This document shows, piece after piece, positions 44,253 through 53,068 of a stretch of DNA of 64,000 bases. A program made the translations under genes and the position numbers. Every line of letters starts with the position of its first letter. The stretch's first letter is position 1. This DNA comes from Eoetvoesiella caeni. GTDB lineage: Bacteria; Pseudomonadota; Gammaproteobacteria; Burkholderiales; Burkholderiaceae_B. The notes under the pieces were generated by a model, which worked only from the letters and a program-made list of their open reading frames with translations, was not told the origin of the DNA and ran no database searches. Where the stretch lies: the NCBI RefSeq assembly GCF_003315175.1, contig NZ_QNRQ01000010.1, positions 115,123 through 179,122 on the forward strand, written 5' to 3'.

Positions 44253-45180
44253 TGTTAGTGCCGACCCAAAACTGACCATCTGGGGGTGCGGACGAAAACT
44301 TGGACTACCAGGAGGTAGTTCATGTATTCCTACGAAGATCGAATTCGAGCGGTTGAGCTCTATATCAAGCTGGGCAGGCGCGTCAGGCCCACGATCCGCC
44401 AGCTGGGTTATCCAACAAAGAATTCTCTGAAGGGCTGGTACAACGAATACCAGCAGAAGCTCGACTTGCCAGCGGGCTATGCGGGCCGGAGACCCAAGTT
44501 CTCGAAGGAACAGAAGGCGGCAGCTATCGAGCATTACCTCGCTCACGACCGCTGCATTGCGGCCACCATGAGGGCACTGGGCTACCCCTGCAGAGGGACG
44601 CTAACCGCTTGGATTCGCGAGGCCCTTCCTGAAGCCAGAAGGCGTGTCGTCGGCAGTACGGTGCGACGAAGGTATTCCGGGGAGCTGATGCAAGCAGGAG
44701 TCATGGAACTCTGCACTCGCGAGGAAAGTGCCCAGGCTGTAGCCGACAAGTTCGGCGTGTGCCGGCCAACGCTGTACAACTGGAAGAACCAACTTCTGGG
44801 ACGTGAAGCACCCGCATCCATGAAACGTACCAATCCATCTTCGCCTTCGCAGGAGCGCGATGAGCTCGAGCGCCAGGTTGAGTCCCTGCGCCGCGAAGTC
44901 AGGCAACTGCGCCTCGAGCAGGATCTTTTGAACAAGGCCAACGAACTGTTAAAAAAAGGCCTGGGCGTCGACCTGCAGCTCCTGTCCAACCGGGAGAAGA
45001 CACTGCTGATTGACGCCCTCAGGGAGCACTATGGCCTGCCAGAGCTCCTTGCACAGTTGGATCTTGCGCGCAGTTCGTATTTCTATCACCGGGCCCGCGC
45101 AGCGGTGGGCGACAAGTACCTGAAGGTTCGGCAGTCCATCACCGACATCTTTGAGTCGAACCACCGCTGCTATGGCTATG
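44253..45180 (+). mobile_element. IS3-family insertion sequence, 3'-truncated remnant
   Basis: The left end is near TGTTAGTGCCGACCC (44253), 69 bp before the transposase start, with an AGGAGG-like ribosome site. The right part of the element is missing: at about 45180 the sequence passes directly into relaxase-coding DNA on the opposite strand. No right-end inverted repeat is seen. Confidence 0.8.
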
Positions 45181-45203
45181 CACGAGCGCCTTCGCATCAT
45201 TGA
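44322..45203 (+). pseudogene. IS3-family transposase, truncated
   Basis: The frame contains an OrfA-like part with two helix-turn-helix regions (RIRAVELYIKLGRRVRPTIR; MELCTREESAQAVADKFGVC), a leucine-zipper segment (about 180-215) and the beginning of OrfB (LLIDALREHYGLPELLAQLD to FESNHRCYGYA). It stops about where the DDE catalytic core should begin; roughly 190 residues are gone and the last few codons come from relaxase DNA. OrfA and OrfB are in one frame across an A7 run near 44951. Not functional. Confidence 0.85.
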
Positions 45204-46749
45204 TGATGAGCTTGCGTAAAGCGATACCCTGGCGCAGCCACTCCATGAAATGCTCACCGGATGGCCGTGCGCTTAAGGGTGGCGGTGCAGCTATGGCCGT
45301 GGATACAGGCGACGTTGGCGAGGTCACAGCCATAGTCGGCATAGGAGCCTCGGAGCGTGCGGCAGATGTGTTGGCTGTATCGGCCTGCTCATTGTGAGAA
45401 ACGTCGGGCGGATCGCCCATGCCTACCATAGCTAACATGTCTTCCATGGCATCGGGCATGGCCGGGGAAGCGGGCGGGGGAGCCTGGGCAGCGATGTCGC
45501 CGCTTTCCTCCCAACGCTTCGGCTCCTGACCCTCGGCGGCTGGCTTTGTCGCGATCGCGGCCGGGGGTACGAAAGCATCGGTATCTTTGGCTGCAGGCGC
45601 TACGTCGATTACCACGGTGCCAGCGAACGGTGTCGGCCGCTGGCCAGATTCCCAGATCAGCGCAGGAGCGATGCGCAGCAGCGTGAACGAGTGAGACCAG
45701 CCGCTGGGGCTGGTCACGGTCGCCCGCCAGACCGCCTTGTCGTCCGGTGTGGGCTGCAACATACCGTGGTCCTGCAGCACATTGAACACCGCCGTGTTGT
45801 TCGCCGGGATGCCATCGATGCCCTGGGATAGCAGGTGCGCACGCAGCTTGTCGGAGACCGTCTTGCTCACCAGCCACAGCGCGTCCTCGGTGAGCCAGCC
45901 ATCGGAGGCCTCGGGCTGGTTCAGTTTCAACTCTTCCTTGAGCAGATAGCGCAGCCCGTCGAGTAGCTTGCGTTGCAGCGCATGCTTGGGTGCGGCCATG
46001 GCGCGCGCCGGATCGCCGCCCAGCTCCTGCGCTACCGAGGCACGGTCGGCTTGCACGACAAGCTCGCCCAGTATCCCGGCGTGCTCGTACTGGCCAGCCA
46101 GGACGTAGAGCAGCGGCGCCCATAGCGCCGGATAGCCACTGAGCCAGTCCAGGACTTGGCGGTCAAGCAGCTGGCGGTAGAGCAAGCCTGTCGCGGCACT
46201 GTGCAGGCGATACTCGCGATCGTCGCGGTAGCGGAAGCGGTACGGCTGGTGCAACGGGCCGTGCCAGGGATGCCAGGTGTTGCCGTCGGCCAGTTCGACG
46301 TGCAGATCGACCGCGATCTTGCCGATGTCGTGCAGCAGAGCGGCATAGGCGACGGCGGCCGTCCAGGCTTCGGCTTGCGCGGCCTGGTTCTCAGGGCTGG
46401 CGCCGATGGGCAGCAGATGGGACTGTCGCAGCTTGAGGCTATAGGCGACGATCTCCAGGCCGTGGTCCAGCATGCCGCCCGGGTAGGCATGGTGGTGGTT
46501 TTCGGAGGCGGGGAACTGCTGGACCAGCTCGGCGTAGCGCTCCAGCGGTGCGCGGTATAGGGTGGCGAACTGCCTGCGCGACAGCGACGTGCGCTGCCAG
46601 ATGTGTTCCAGCAGTTTCTGCCGGCGCGGTGTTGCCAGCAGCGCTGCGGCGGCTTCTGGCCGCAGCAGCCCTTTCGGGAGATCGATGGCAGGTGCTGGCG
46701 ACGGAGCGGGGGCGACAGAGACCCTTTTTCGCTGGAACAAGGAGAGCAT
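45139..46749 (-). CDS. traI: MOBH relaxase (TraI_2), C-terminally truncated
   Basis: 536 residues. The N-terminal TraI_2 domain (about 20-330) has the MOBH metal motifs SENHHHAYPGGMLDHGLEIV (three His, about 81-100) and an HD motif YAALLHDIGKIAVDLHVELA (about 134-153). A Pro/Ala-rich linker (about 400-490) leads to the TraI_2_C domain, which starts GEHFMEWLRQGIALRKLIIN and ends abruptly after AKALVH. The last 12 residues come from antisense IS3 DNA. About 85-95 residues of the usual C-terminal domain are lost. The relaxase nicks oriT and leads DNA transfer; the catalytic N-terminus is intact but function is uncertain. Confidence 0.88.
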   Translation of the reverse strand: MLSLFQRKRVSVAPAPSPAPAIDLPKGLLRPEAAAALLATPRRQKLLEHIWQRTSLSRRQFATLYRAPLERYAELVQQFPASENHHHAYPGGMLDHGLEIVAYSLKLRQSHLLPIGASPENQAAQAEAWTAAVAYAALLHDIGKIAVDLHVELADGNTWHPWHGPLHQPYRFRYRDDREYRLHSAATGLLYRQLLDRQVLDWLSGYPALWAPLLYVLAGQYEHAGILGELVVQADRASVAQELGGDPARAMAAPKHALQRKLLDGLRYLLKEELKLNQPEASDGWLTEDALWLVSKTVSDKLRAHLLSQGIDGIPANNTAVFNVLQDHGMLQPTPDDKAVWRATVTSPSGWSHSFTLLRIAPALIWESGQRPTPFAGTVVIDVAPAAKDTDAFVPPAAIATKPAAEGQEPKRWEESGDIAAQAPPPASPAMPDAMEDMLAMVGMGDPPDVSHNEQADTANTSAARSEAPMPTMAVTSPTSPVSTAIAAPPPLSARPSGEHFMEWLRQGIALRKLIINDAKALVHSHSSGGSTQRCR

Positions 46750-46994
46750 GTAGGTGTCCTGTTGGCGGGCCGGCCGGGAGGCCTTTTCGCCTTTTCAGGT
46801 AGGGCCTTTCCCCTTGCGCCCCATTCCCTTGCCCTTTCGGCCCTTTGGCCTTTAACCATTTGGGTATAGGACGCCGGGCATCGATCGTCCATCGCCAATG
46901 CGGGGTGCGGGCGGTCGGATTGATGCATGAAGGCTCGCTATTCCCGGCCTACGATGGGCGATTCTTGGACGGGAGAACGCCATGAGGCATCACA

Positions 46995-47023
46995 TTGACA
47001 AGGTAAGGAATATTCCTTACCAT
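46995..47023 (+). promoter_or_regulatory. prlF-yhaV promoter with 20-bp operator palindrome
   Basis: A perfect -35 TTGACA (46995-47000), 17-bp spacer and -10 TACCAT (47018-47023). The spacer and -10 are filled by the perfect palindrome GGTAAGGAATATTCCTTACC (47002-47021). This is the layout of an autorepressed toxin-antitoxin promoter. The rest of the 301-bp gap (46750-46994) shows no gene. Confidence 0.8.
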
Positions 47024-47050
47024 AGAGGCATCTCTATCAGGAGAACGGCC

Positions 47051-47368
47051 ATGCCTGTCATTCATGAAGTTGCCACACTGACCTCCAAGGGCCAGATCAC
47101 TCTGCCCAAGCCCATCCGGCAAGCGCTCGGTGTCGATGCCGGCGGCAAAGTCGCATTTGACCTGCGTGACGGCGAAGTCGTCGTGACCCGTGCCGACGCC
47201 GAGCACGAGGACCCCGCCATCGGTGCGTTTCTGAGCCTGCTGGCCCGCGACATCGAGGCTGGCCGGAACGTCCAAGGCCTGCCCGAGGATCTGGCTCGCG
47301 CCATGCTGAAGCACGCGGGGCACGGCGTGAAGCTGGACGAGGAAATCGACGGGGAAGTGGCGCTCTGA
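47051..47368 (+). CDS. prlF: PrlF-type antitoxin (AbrB/SpoVT fold)
   Basis: 105 residues from the ATG with AGGAG 8 nt upstream. The swapped-hairpin DNA-binding domain is at about 5-45 (VATLTSKGQITLPKPIRQAL then GGKVAFDLRDGEVVV). The C-terminus (about 55-105) would bind and neutralise YhaV. The stop and the toxin start share one base (TGATG). It probably represses its own promoter through the 20-bp palindrome. Confidence 0.92.
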   Translation: MPVIHEVATLTSKGQITLPKPIRQALGVDAGGKVAFDLRDGEVVVTRADAEHEDPAIGAFLSLLARDIEAGRNVQGLPEDLARAMLKHAGHGVKLDEEIDGEVAL

Positions 47369-47826
47369 TGCAACGGCATGGCTGGACGCTGCTATTCCAT
47401 GACTGCGTGATCGAGCAGTTGCAGAAGTTGCATGCAGCCGCCCGGCGCGCGCAGGAGAACGATCCGAATGGCTTCGAGTCCAACGCCAACGTCAAGCTCT
47501 TCCGGGCCTTGAGTCAGTTGATGCTGGATGTGGTGCCGAGTGATCCGGCGCGCGACGAATACCGCCAGGGCAATACCTTGGGGCCGGCCCACCGCCACTG
47601 GCGACGGGCCAAGATCGGAAGGCGGTTCCGGCTGTTCTTCCGGTACGACTCCAAGGCGAAGATCATCGTTTACGCCTGGGTCAACGATGAGCAGACATTG
47701 CGGTCGTCGGGCAGCAAGTCAGACCCCTACGCCGTTTTTGAGAAGATGTTGGGGCGGGGAAATCCGCCGGACGACTGGAACGCATTGGTACTGGCAAGCA
47801 AGCAGGATTGGAGCAAACTGAAGTAG
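47368..47826 (+). CDS. yhaV: YhaV-type ribonuclease toxin
   Basis: 152 residues, usual YhaV length. RelE-like core: HDCVIEQLQKLHAAARRAQE (about 11-30), LGPAHRHWRRAKIGRRFRLF then FRYDSKAKIIVYAWVNDEQT (about 70-110) and a C-terminal NPPDDWNALVLAS. Ribosome-dependent mRNA cleavage is known for the family. With PrlF it forms a stability (addiction) module placed inside the conjugation region. Confidence 0.92.
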   Translation: MQRHGWTLLFHDCVIEQLQKLHAAARRAQENDPNGFESNANVKLFRALSQLMLDVVPSDPARDEYRQGNTLGPAHRHWRRAKIGRRFRLFFRYDSKAKIIVYAWVNDEQTLRSSGSKSDPYAVFEKMLGRGNPPDDWNALVLASKQDWSKLK

Positions 47827-47853
47827 GCATCCCCCATGTAGCAGGAGACGACC

Positions 47854-48213
47854 ATGAGCACGACAACACGCATCAGCACCGCAGAACGGCTTGGCCGCAG
47901 CGTCGGCCGCGGGTGGCGGGCCTATGCCCGCAGCGAACGGCGAGTGTCGAACTGGCTGGTTTCCAAGGGTGTGCCGGTGGCTGGTGCCACCGCGCTGCTG
48001 TGGTTGGTCAAGTTGGCCGTGCTCGGTGTGCTCCTGTACACCACTTTCTGGCTGGCTCTGCTGCTGGTGTTCGCAATAGCTGCCGCTTGGATGGCCCGCA
48101 ATGCTGATCTGGATCACGAGTTACCCGAGCCGGAATGGAGAAACGGGCCTGCGGGATTTGGCCTGTACACCTATGACGGCTTTCGCGTTGATCCACATGT
48201 CGAGGATGATTAG
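47854..48213 (+). CDS. DUF3742 family membrane protein
   Basis: A 119-residue protein: STAERLGRSVGRGWRAYARS (about 7-26), two hydrophobic segments (about 42-75) and a C-terminal GPAGFGLYTYDGFRVDPH. DUF3742 proteins occur next to TraG in this ICE class; the function is unknown. It starts 27 bp after yhaV on the same strand and ends 6 bp from the convergent TraG gene. Confidence 0.85.
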   Translation: MSTTTRISTAERLGRSVGRGWRAYARSERRVSNWLVSKGVPVAGATALLWLVKLAVLGVLLYTTFWLALLLVFAIAAAWMARNADLDHELPEPEWRNGPAGFGLYTYDGFRVDPHVEDD

Positions 48214-48219
48214 CAGCAC

Positions 48220-49743
48220 TCACTTTTTCGACACGGCGTTGAGCGCAATACCTCCTCCTTTACCCCCTGCAGCCTTGGCATCTCCCGTGGCTCCAGCGAG
48301 GCCTTGAAGGACGTTGCCGGCGCGAACGCCTGCCCAAGCCAAGGCCATGACCCAGAAGGTGGGCATTACGATGAACATTGTGCCCATGACGAAGTTCAGG
48401 AGCATGTCGCCGAACGCATTGTTCAACCCGACCAGTGGATCAAAGTTGTTGTGCGGCCGGTTCCAGCCCCAGCCCCACCCATAGAGCGCGTCGAGGATAG
48501 TGCTGTCGATCCAGCGTGCGAGCTGGAACCAAAAATCCACGAAGAACAGCGCGAATTGCACGACGCTGACGGTAACGACCGTCTTCAGGTCATAGGTGCC
48601 AATGACCAGCACGAGCGGGATGCAGATGACCAGCGCCATCTTGAGCAAGGCGAGCACCATGGGCAGCGCCTGGCGAACGACGTCCATGGCAGGGAACGCT
48701 GCGATTCCCCCGACTGCCATTCCTACGTCGCCGGCCGCGCGCGTGATGACGTTCGGCAAGGTCTTGTCGATCTGGCCACCGTAGTCCGTATAGACGCTCC
48801 CCTGGTTCAGTTTCTGCTGTCTCGGTGAAGCGATGGTGCGGATCACGGAGTCGTCCACCTCGGCGCGGCTCAGAAACCCGGCCCAGCCCGCCACCCGCGT
48901 GAGCAGATTTGGGTCCACTTGGCCCAACAGCCGCGCGCGCAAGCCATTGCTGCCGTCGGCCCACCATTGCCTGCAGGTCGGATAGCCACCGCCGCTGGAC
49001 ACTTGGGCCAGCCCAGCATCACGGTCACTGTCGTAAGGCCAGTCATCGCGTGGCGTGCTCGACCGATAGTTGTCGTAGTAGCCGGCCGTGTCCGTGAAAA
49101 AGCGGGAGCCAATCCAGGTCACGTCGTGCATCTGCGCCTCATCGAGGTTCGGGCGCTGCATGAACAGCTTGGCGCGGGCCGGCCCGTAGCAGTCGTGCGT
49201 GAAATCCGCGACCTCCTGAGCCAAAACCGGGTCGTCGATGCGCGTGGCGTCGATCTCCATCCGCATCTGCCGCAAATCAGTGCCGCAAGGGATCGCCGCC
49301 ACGGAAGCTCCCGTGACCGCACGCGAGAGCGCGTGCATGAAGGCCCACCACACCGGCAGCTTGGCGCTCTGGTTGTTGAGCGTCGAGAAGGACTGCGACC
49401 AGCCCGTGCCGGTAGGCTGCGGCACGCTGACCTGGCACTGCGCCGAGCGCGAGCTGTCGTACTGGATGGTGTTGAGGTCCACGTCGATGAACGGAATGCC
49501 AGCGAACATCACCACCACGATGGCGACGAACACCCGGTTCTCAATGCGCGCAGCCGACAGCACGCCCTTGTTGCCCTCGTCCGCGCCTTCCGCGCGTGCC
49601 TTGAGCCATTCCTGCACGATGATCGCCACGAAAGGCAACGCGAATACCCCGCTGGACACCAGCACGGCCCAGATTCCGTTATGGACGATCCAGGAGACTA
49701 GGGTGAGGTAGTACTCCAGGTAGTCGGTCGTAAAAAGCGTCAT
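48220..49743 (-). CDS. TraG N-terminal domain conjugal transfer protein
   Basis: A 507-residue inner-membrane protein. Hydrophobic segments lie at about 16-42, 70-90 and in a cluster at about 345-480 (ALPMVLALLKMALVICIPLV, then YDLKTVVTVSVVQFALFFVD), separated by a large periplasmic region. This is the TraG_N family of GI-type secretion systems, implicated in mating-pair stabilisation and possibly entry exclusion. It is the last gene of the leftward transfer operon, 15 bp after the small membrane gene. Confidence 0.88.
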   Translation of the reverse strand: MTLFTTDYLEYYLTLVSWIVHNGIWAVLVSSGVFALPFVAIIVQEWLKARAEGADEGNKGVLSAARIENRVFVAIVVVMFAGIPFIDVDLNTIQYDSSRSAQCQVSVPQPTGTGWSQSFSTLNNQSAKLPVWWAFMHALSRAVTGASVAAIPCGTDLRQMRMEIDATRIDDPVLAQEVADFTHDCYGPARAKLFMQRPNLDEAQMHDVTWIGSRFFTDTAGYYDNYRSSTPRDDWPYDSDRDAGLAQVSSGGGYPTCRQWWADGSNGLRARLLGQVDPNLLTRVAGWAGFLSRAEVDDSVIRTIASPRQQKLNQGSVYTDYGGQIDKTLPNVITRAAGDVGMAVGGIAAFPAMDVVRQALPMVLALLKMALVICIPLVLVIGTYDLKTVVTVSVVQFALFFVDFWFQLARWIDSTILDALYGWGWGWNRPHNNFDPLVGLNNAFGDMLLNFVMGTMFIVMPTFWVMALAWAGVRAGNVLQGLAGATGDAKAAGGKGGGIALNAVSKK

Positions 49744-49758
49744 TGCCTGAATCTCCCC

Positions 49759-50118
49759 TCAGCCCTGCATCAGCAGGCTGGCTTCCAGCGCTACGATTGC
49801 GATGACGCCAGCGATCTCGCTGCGCACCAGGCGGCGCCGTGCCTGCCCATCCGCGCCGTTCTGGGCCTCGCGCGCCAGCAACCGGCGGCGCATCCAGACC
49901 CATCCATAGGCTGTCGCGCCGTACAGGCACAGCCGCCACACCAGGAAGTAGCCCGCAGTGGCGGCCAGCCACTGCTCCCAGCCGTCAACGCTGCCGACCA
50001 GGTAGATGCCGACGACGTTGGCCCCCACGGCAGCCGCGATGATCACCACCGTCCATAGCAGCGCCTTCACCGCGTGCCGGCTGAACAGCCGGCCCAGCCA
50101 GTTCGCGCGCGGACTCAT
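49759..50118 (-). CDS. Small ICE membrane protein
   Basis: 119 residues with three hydrophobic segments (about 18-42, 50-72 and 98-116) and a basic loop (WMRRRLLAREAQNG). The start overlaps the upstream TIGR03755 gene by ATGA. Proteins of this size occur at this position in related ICEs without assigned function. An accessory part of the mating channel is plausible. Confidence 0.75.
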   Translation of the reverse strand: MSPRANWLGRLFSRHAVKALLWTVVIIAAAVGANVVGIYLVGSVDGWEQWLAATAGYFLVWRLCLYGATAYGWVWMRRRLLAREAQNGADGQARRRLVRSEIAGVIAIVALEASLLMQG

Positions 50119-51509
50119 GGCCGGCCTCCCGGGTTGCCCTTCTGCAACTGGTCGAGGCGGTCGGGCACCGGGTCCCCCTCATAGACGCCGCGCGAACCCG
50201 CCGCGCGCGTACCGTGGCGCTGGATGATGGCCATCGGCGAGTTGTTGGCCAGCTCGCGGCGCAGCTCCAGCTCGGTCTTGAGGTTGCGGATCTCGCGGTC
50301 GAGCGTGTCGCTCTCGTGGTTCACCGCCTCGACCGCCAACTGGTTGGCCGCCACGTTGGGTTCCTTCTTGCCCGTCAGCAGGGTCCGCTGGAGCAGCAAT
50401 GCTTTCTCCAGCACCGACGAGAGCGCGACCTCGGACGCTAGGCGTCGCGCGAGCAGGTCCTGGTCCGGCTCGTCGCGCAGTGCCTCGATCACGCCGCGCG
50501 TGATCGGCAGCGACGTGCTGCCGGCCTCGCGCAGGTTCTCGAAGGTCGTGTTGCGCGTCCCCGAGATCAGCTCCTGCAAGGTTTCCAGCTTCACCTCGTA
50601 TTCTTCCTGGATCAGCGGCGTCAGTCCGACGCCGGGCACCGTCTCGGTCTTGGTGCAGGCATCGCAGGTGCGCTGCTCCTGCTCCCCGAGGACCCGTGTG
50701 GCCCATTCGATCGCCTGCTGCGGCGAGGTCCAGGTCTGGCACGACAGGCTCACGCAACTGGCTGATGCGATGGATGACGTGTCGGTCACGCCACGGCCGT
50801 TGACCAGGTTGTAGCCCGCGCGAGTGACATCGCCGACCACCCGAATAGCCGGCTGGCCTGCGCCACCGGCATTGCTGCCGCCCACCCAGGGCACGCCATC
50901 ATTGCCCCGGCGCGTCTCGGCCTGCTCGATGGCCGACACGGCGTCCGTGCTCGACACCGCATCGCGCAGCGCCATGCCTTCGGCCATCTGGCTCCAGCCA
51001 AGCTGGCCGCCCGCCATCTCGGCCATCTTCTCGGCCATGGCGCGGCACGTCAGCTTGGAACGGTCGAAATCCAGCCGCGCTTGCAGCACGCCATTCGTGA
51101 GCAAGTTGTACAAACCGGGATCGGCGCGTTGGATGATCAGCGCCGGCAGGGATGCCACGGCACTCGTGGCGCTCTGGATCACGTTACCCATGATCTGCTG
51201 GAAACCATTCGTGATGCCATTGAGCTGATTGCGCAGGGTGGTCTGAAGGCTCATGTCACCGCAGATCAGGTTGCTGTTCCACCCCACGCCGACCCCGATC
51301 GAACGCATGCCGGCGGCGCGGCCCATGGACACTGCGCTGCCGCCGCCGATCGAGTACATGACGTCATCGCCGACGACGGGGCCGCTGTTCTGGTATCCGG
51401 CCTGTGCCCATGCCAGGCCGCAGCCCAGGGCGAGCGCGCCGGCCAGTGCCGTCGGACGCAGCAGGCGGTACGCCCTGGTGGAGAGATTCGTCGGTTCAGG
51501 ACGCTTCAT
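50115..51509 (-). CDS. ICE conjugation protein TIGR03755 (PFL_4711 family, TraH-like)
   Basis: 464 residues with a cleavable signal peptide (ALAGALALGCGLAWAQA). The mature part begins GYQNSGPVVGDDVMYSIGGG and includes the family segment FQQIMGNVIQSATSAVASLP and a paired Cys region (EQEQRTCDACTKTETVPGVG, about 282-301). The C-terminus is a likely coiled coil (about 390-440). The family is a periplasmic assembly component of the GI-type secretion system. It lies 9 bp after TIGR03756. Confidence 0.9.
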   Translation of the reverse strand: MKRPEPTNLSTRAYRLLRPTALAGALALGCGLAWAQAGYQNSGPVVGDDVMYSIGGGSAVSMGRAAGMRSIGVGVGWNSNLICGDMSLQTTLRNQLNGITNGFQQIMGNVIQSATSAVASLPALIIQRADPGLYNLLTNGVLQARLDFDRSKLTCRAMAEKMAEMAGGQLGWSQMAEGMALRDAVSSTDAVSAIEQAETRRGNDGVPWVGGSNAGGAGQPAIRVVGDVTRAGYNLVNGRGVTDTSSIASASCVSLSCQTWTSPQQAIEWATRVLGEQEQRTCDACTKTETVPGVGLTPLIQEEYEVKLETLQELISGTRNTTFENLREAGSTSLPITRGVIEALRDEPDQDLLARRLASEVALSSVLEKALLLQRTLLTGKKEPNVAANQLAVEAVNHESDTLDREIRNLKTELELRRELANNSPMAIIQRHGTRAAGSRGVYEGDPVPDRLDQLQKGNPGGRP

Positions 51510-51518
51510 CGTGGCACC

Positions 51519-52466
51519 TCAGAGGAAATCAACGCTGCCAAGAAACACCTGCCCACGGCGTTCACAGCACGCATAGGGCCGCCACAGCGCCCACGCGTAA
51601 TCGCCTTGCTGGGCCTGTGTCAGGGAGCCGTTGCGCGGGAAGACCGAGCACGACGATGACAGGACGGGTGTGAGTTCCTGCCACTTGCCCGTCGAGGCGT
51701 CGCCTTCGACCAGCTCGCCAGCCGGCCAGTAGCCATCACGGGCGTTGGCGAGCAGCGGCTGGTACACGTGCAACTGCCCGCGGCGAGTGACGACATCGCC
51801 CGCACGCTGGGCCACCACGGCACCAGCCTTGTGGTCGTCTGTCTGATGCAGGAAGCCGCCGCGCGGATACACGTTGCCCCAGAGGTTCAACGTCGAGCGC
51901 ACGCCGATCTCGCGCGTTCCGGGGATCAGTGCCTCCGGGTAGGCCATCTCGGGCACGTTGTAGCGCCAGGCCAGCGTGTCCAAGGTGCTGAGCAGATACG
52001 GCATGAACGCCGTGCCCGCGCCCTCGCAGAAGTAGCCCGATGAGGAGACGAACTGGTTGAATACCTCGACGCCGGGATGCCCGATGACATCCGCGTTCTT
52101 GAATTTGGCGAGGTTGTTCTCGTGGTCTTCGTTGGTGGTGCCGTCACCACCGGCCTGAGCTGAAGGATTGGGCGTGCTCATCGCCCGAACCTCGGCCCAG
52201 GGGTTTTCTCCGGTATTGCTGTAGCTGGAGACGACCGCATCCGGGATGTAGTGGCGCACTTTGACCGACGTGCGCACCGTGCAGCCGGTCCAGGTGCAGT
52301 ACAGCCAGTAGCAGATCCCGACGACGCGGTATTCGAGGCAGTCTGGCGATGCCACCGAGCCGACGATGGTTGCGGTGTTGAGCGCATAGCTGCCCGTGGC
52401 GCTGAGCAGCAGCACGGATGCCACGCCAGCACGCAAGCGGCGCATCAGGTCGAATGGGCGGGTCAC
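51519..52466 (-). CDS. ICE conjugation protein TIGR03756 (PFL_4710 family, TraU-like)
   Basis: 315 residues from a GTG that overlaps the upstream stop as GTGA. The signal region AGVASVLLLSATGSYALNTA is followed by a Cys-rich start of the mature protein (CLEYRVVGICYWLYCTWTGC), as in TraU-type proteins of F-like systems, and a C-terminal WRPYACCERRGQVFLGSVDF. It is a periplasmic protein needed for mating-pair assembly by family analogy. Confidence 0.9.
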   Translation of the reverse strand: MTRPFDLMRRLRAGVASVLLLSATGSYALNTATIVGSVASPDCLEYRVVGICYWLYCTWTGCTVRTSVKVRHYIPDAVVSSYSNTGENPWAEVRAMSTPNPSAQAGGDGTTNEDHENNLAKFKNADVIGHPGVEVFNQFVSSSGYFCEGAGTAFMPYLLSTLDTLAWRYNVPEMAYPEALIPGTREIGVRSTLNLWGNVYPRGGFLHQTDDHKAGAVVAQRAGDVVTRRGQLHVYQPLLANARDGYWPAGELVEGDASTGKWQELTPVLSSSCSVFPRNGSLTQAQQGDYAWALWRPYACCERRGQVFLGSVDFL

Positions 52467-52909
52467 GGCTGGGCCCTCCGGTGCTGCTCGATGCGCGCGA
52501 CAGCGCGGGCCACATCGGGTTCGCCATAGACGACGTAGCGTTGATCCACCACGACGGCCGGGATGCTGGTGATGCCCAGGCTCCATGCGTCGGCAACGCC
52601 CTGGTAGGCGGAAGCGATGCGGCGTTGGAGGTCGGTGCCGCCGCTGTTCAGCCGACGCTTGACGAGGGCGGTCGCCTGTTCGGGTTCGGCGGGCAGTTCC
52701 GCAGAAAGCTCCGCTTCAATCCGGTACGCTTCGTCCAGCTCGATCAGCCGCTCGCCGCCCATGGTCTTGACCGGATGGCGGCTGTCGGTGATGACCAGCA
52801 CATCGGCAGCGAATGTGGCCGGACTGAAGACACCCAAGGACACCGGCAGTACAACGGCCAGGCCAAGGGCTCGCCAGCTTGGAGCGGACCTGGGAAAAGA
52901 TGCTGGCAT
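52463..52909 (-). CDS. ICE conjugation protein TIGR03757 (PFL_4709 family, TrbC/thioredoxin-like)
   Basis: 148 residues with a signal peptide (LGLAVVLPVSLGVFSPATFAA). The mature part reads DVLVITDSRHPVKTMGGERL and ends GITSIPAVVVDQRYVVYG, a thioredoxin-like fold without a CxxC motif. It resembles the periplasmic TrbC/TraW region of F-type systems. Coupled to TIGR03756. A 159-bp gap separates it from radC upstream. Confidence 0.88.
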   Translation of the reverse strand: MPASFPRSAPSWRALGLAVVLPVSLGVFSPATFAADVLVITDSRHPVKTMGGERLIELDEAYRIEAELSAELPAEPEQATALVKRRLNSGGTDLQRRIASAYQGVADAWSLGITSIPAVVVDQRYVVYGEPDVARAVARIEQHRRAQP

Positions 52910-53068
52910 GACGCGTGCCCCGGAAGTTGATCAGGGCCATAGTCAAACGCCGAACCCGGTCCGGCCCCCACAAACAATGCGCATCGCGGACACCCCGCAT
53001 ACCTGCTTGCTTCTCGGCAAGGAAGAAGCGGAGGCCGAAGCCCCCGCTGTGATCAATGAAGCGATGTG

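Noticed and set aside
45200..47050. An oriT near the relaxase gene
   Set aside because: I looked for an inverted repeat with a nick-like site around the relaxase but found only the prlF operator; no oriT can be assigned by eye.
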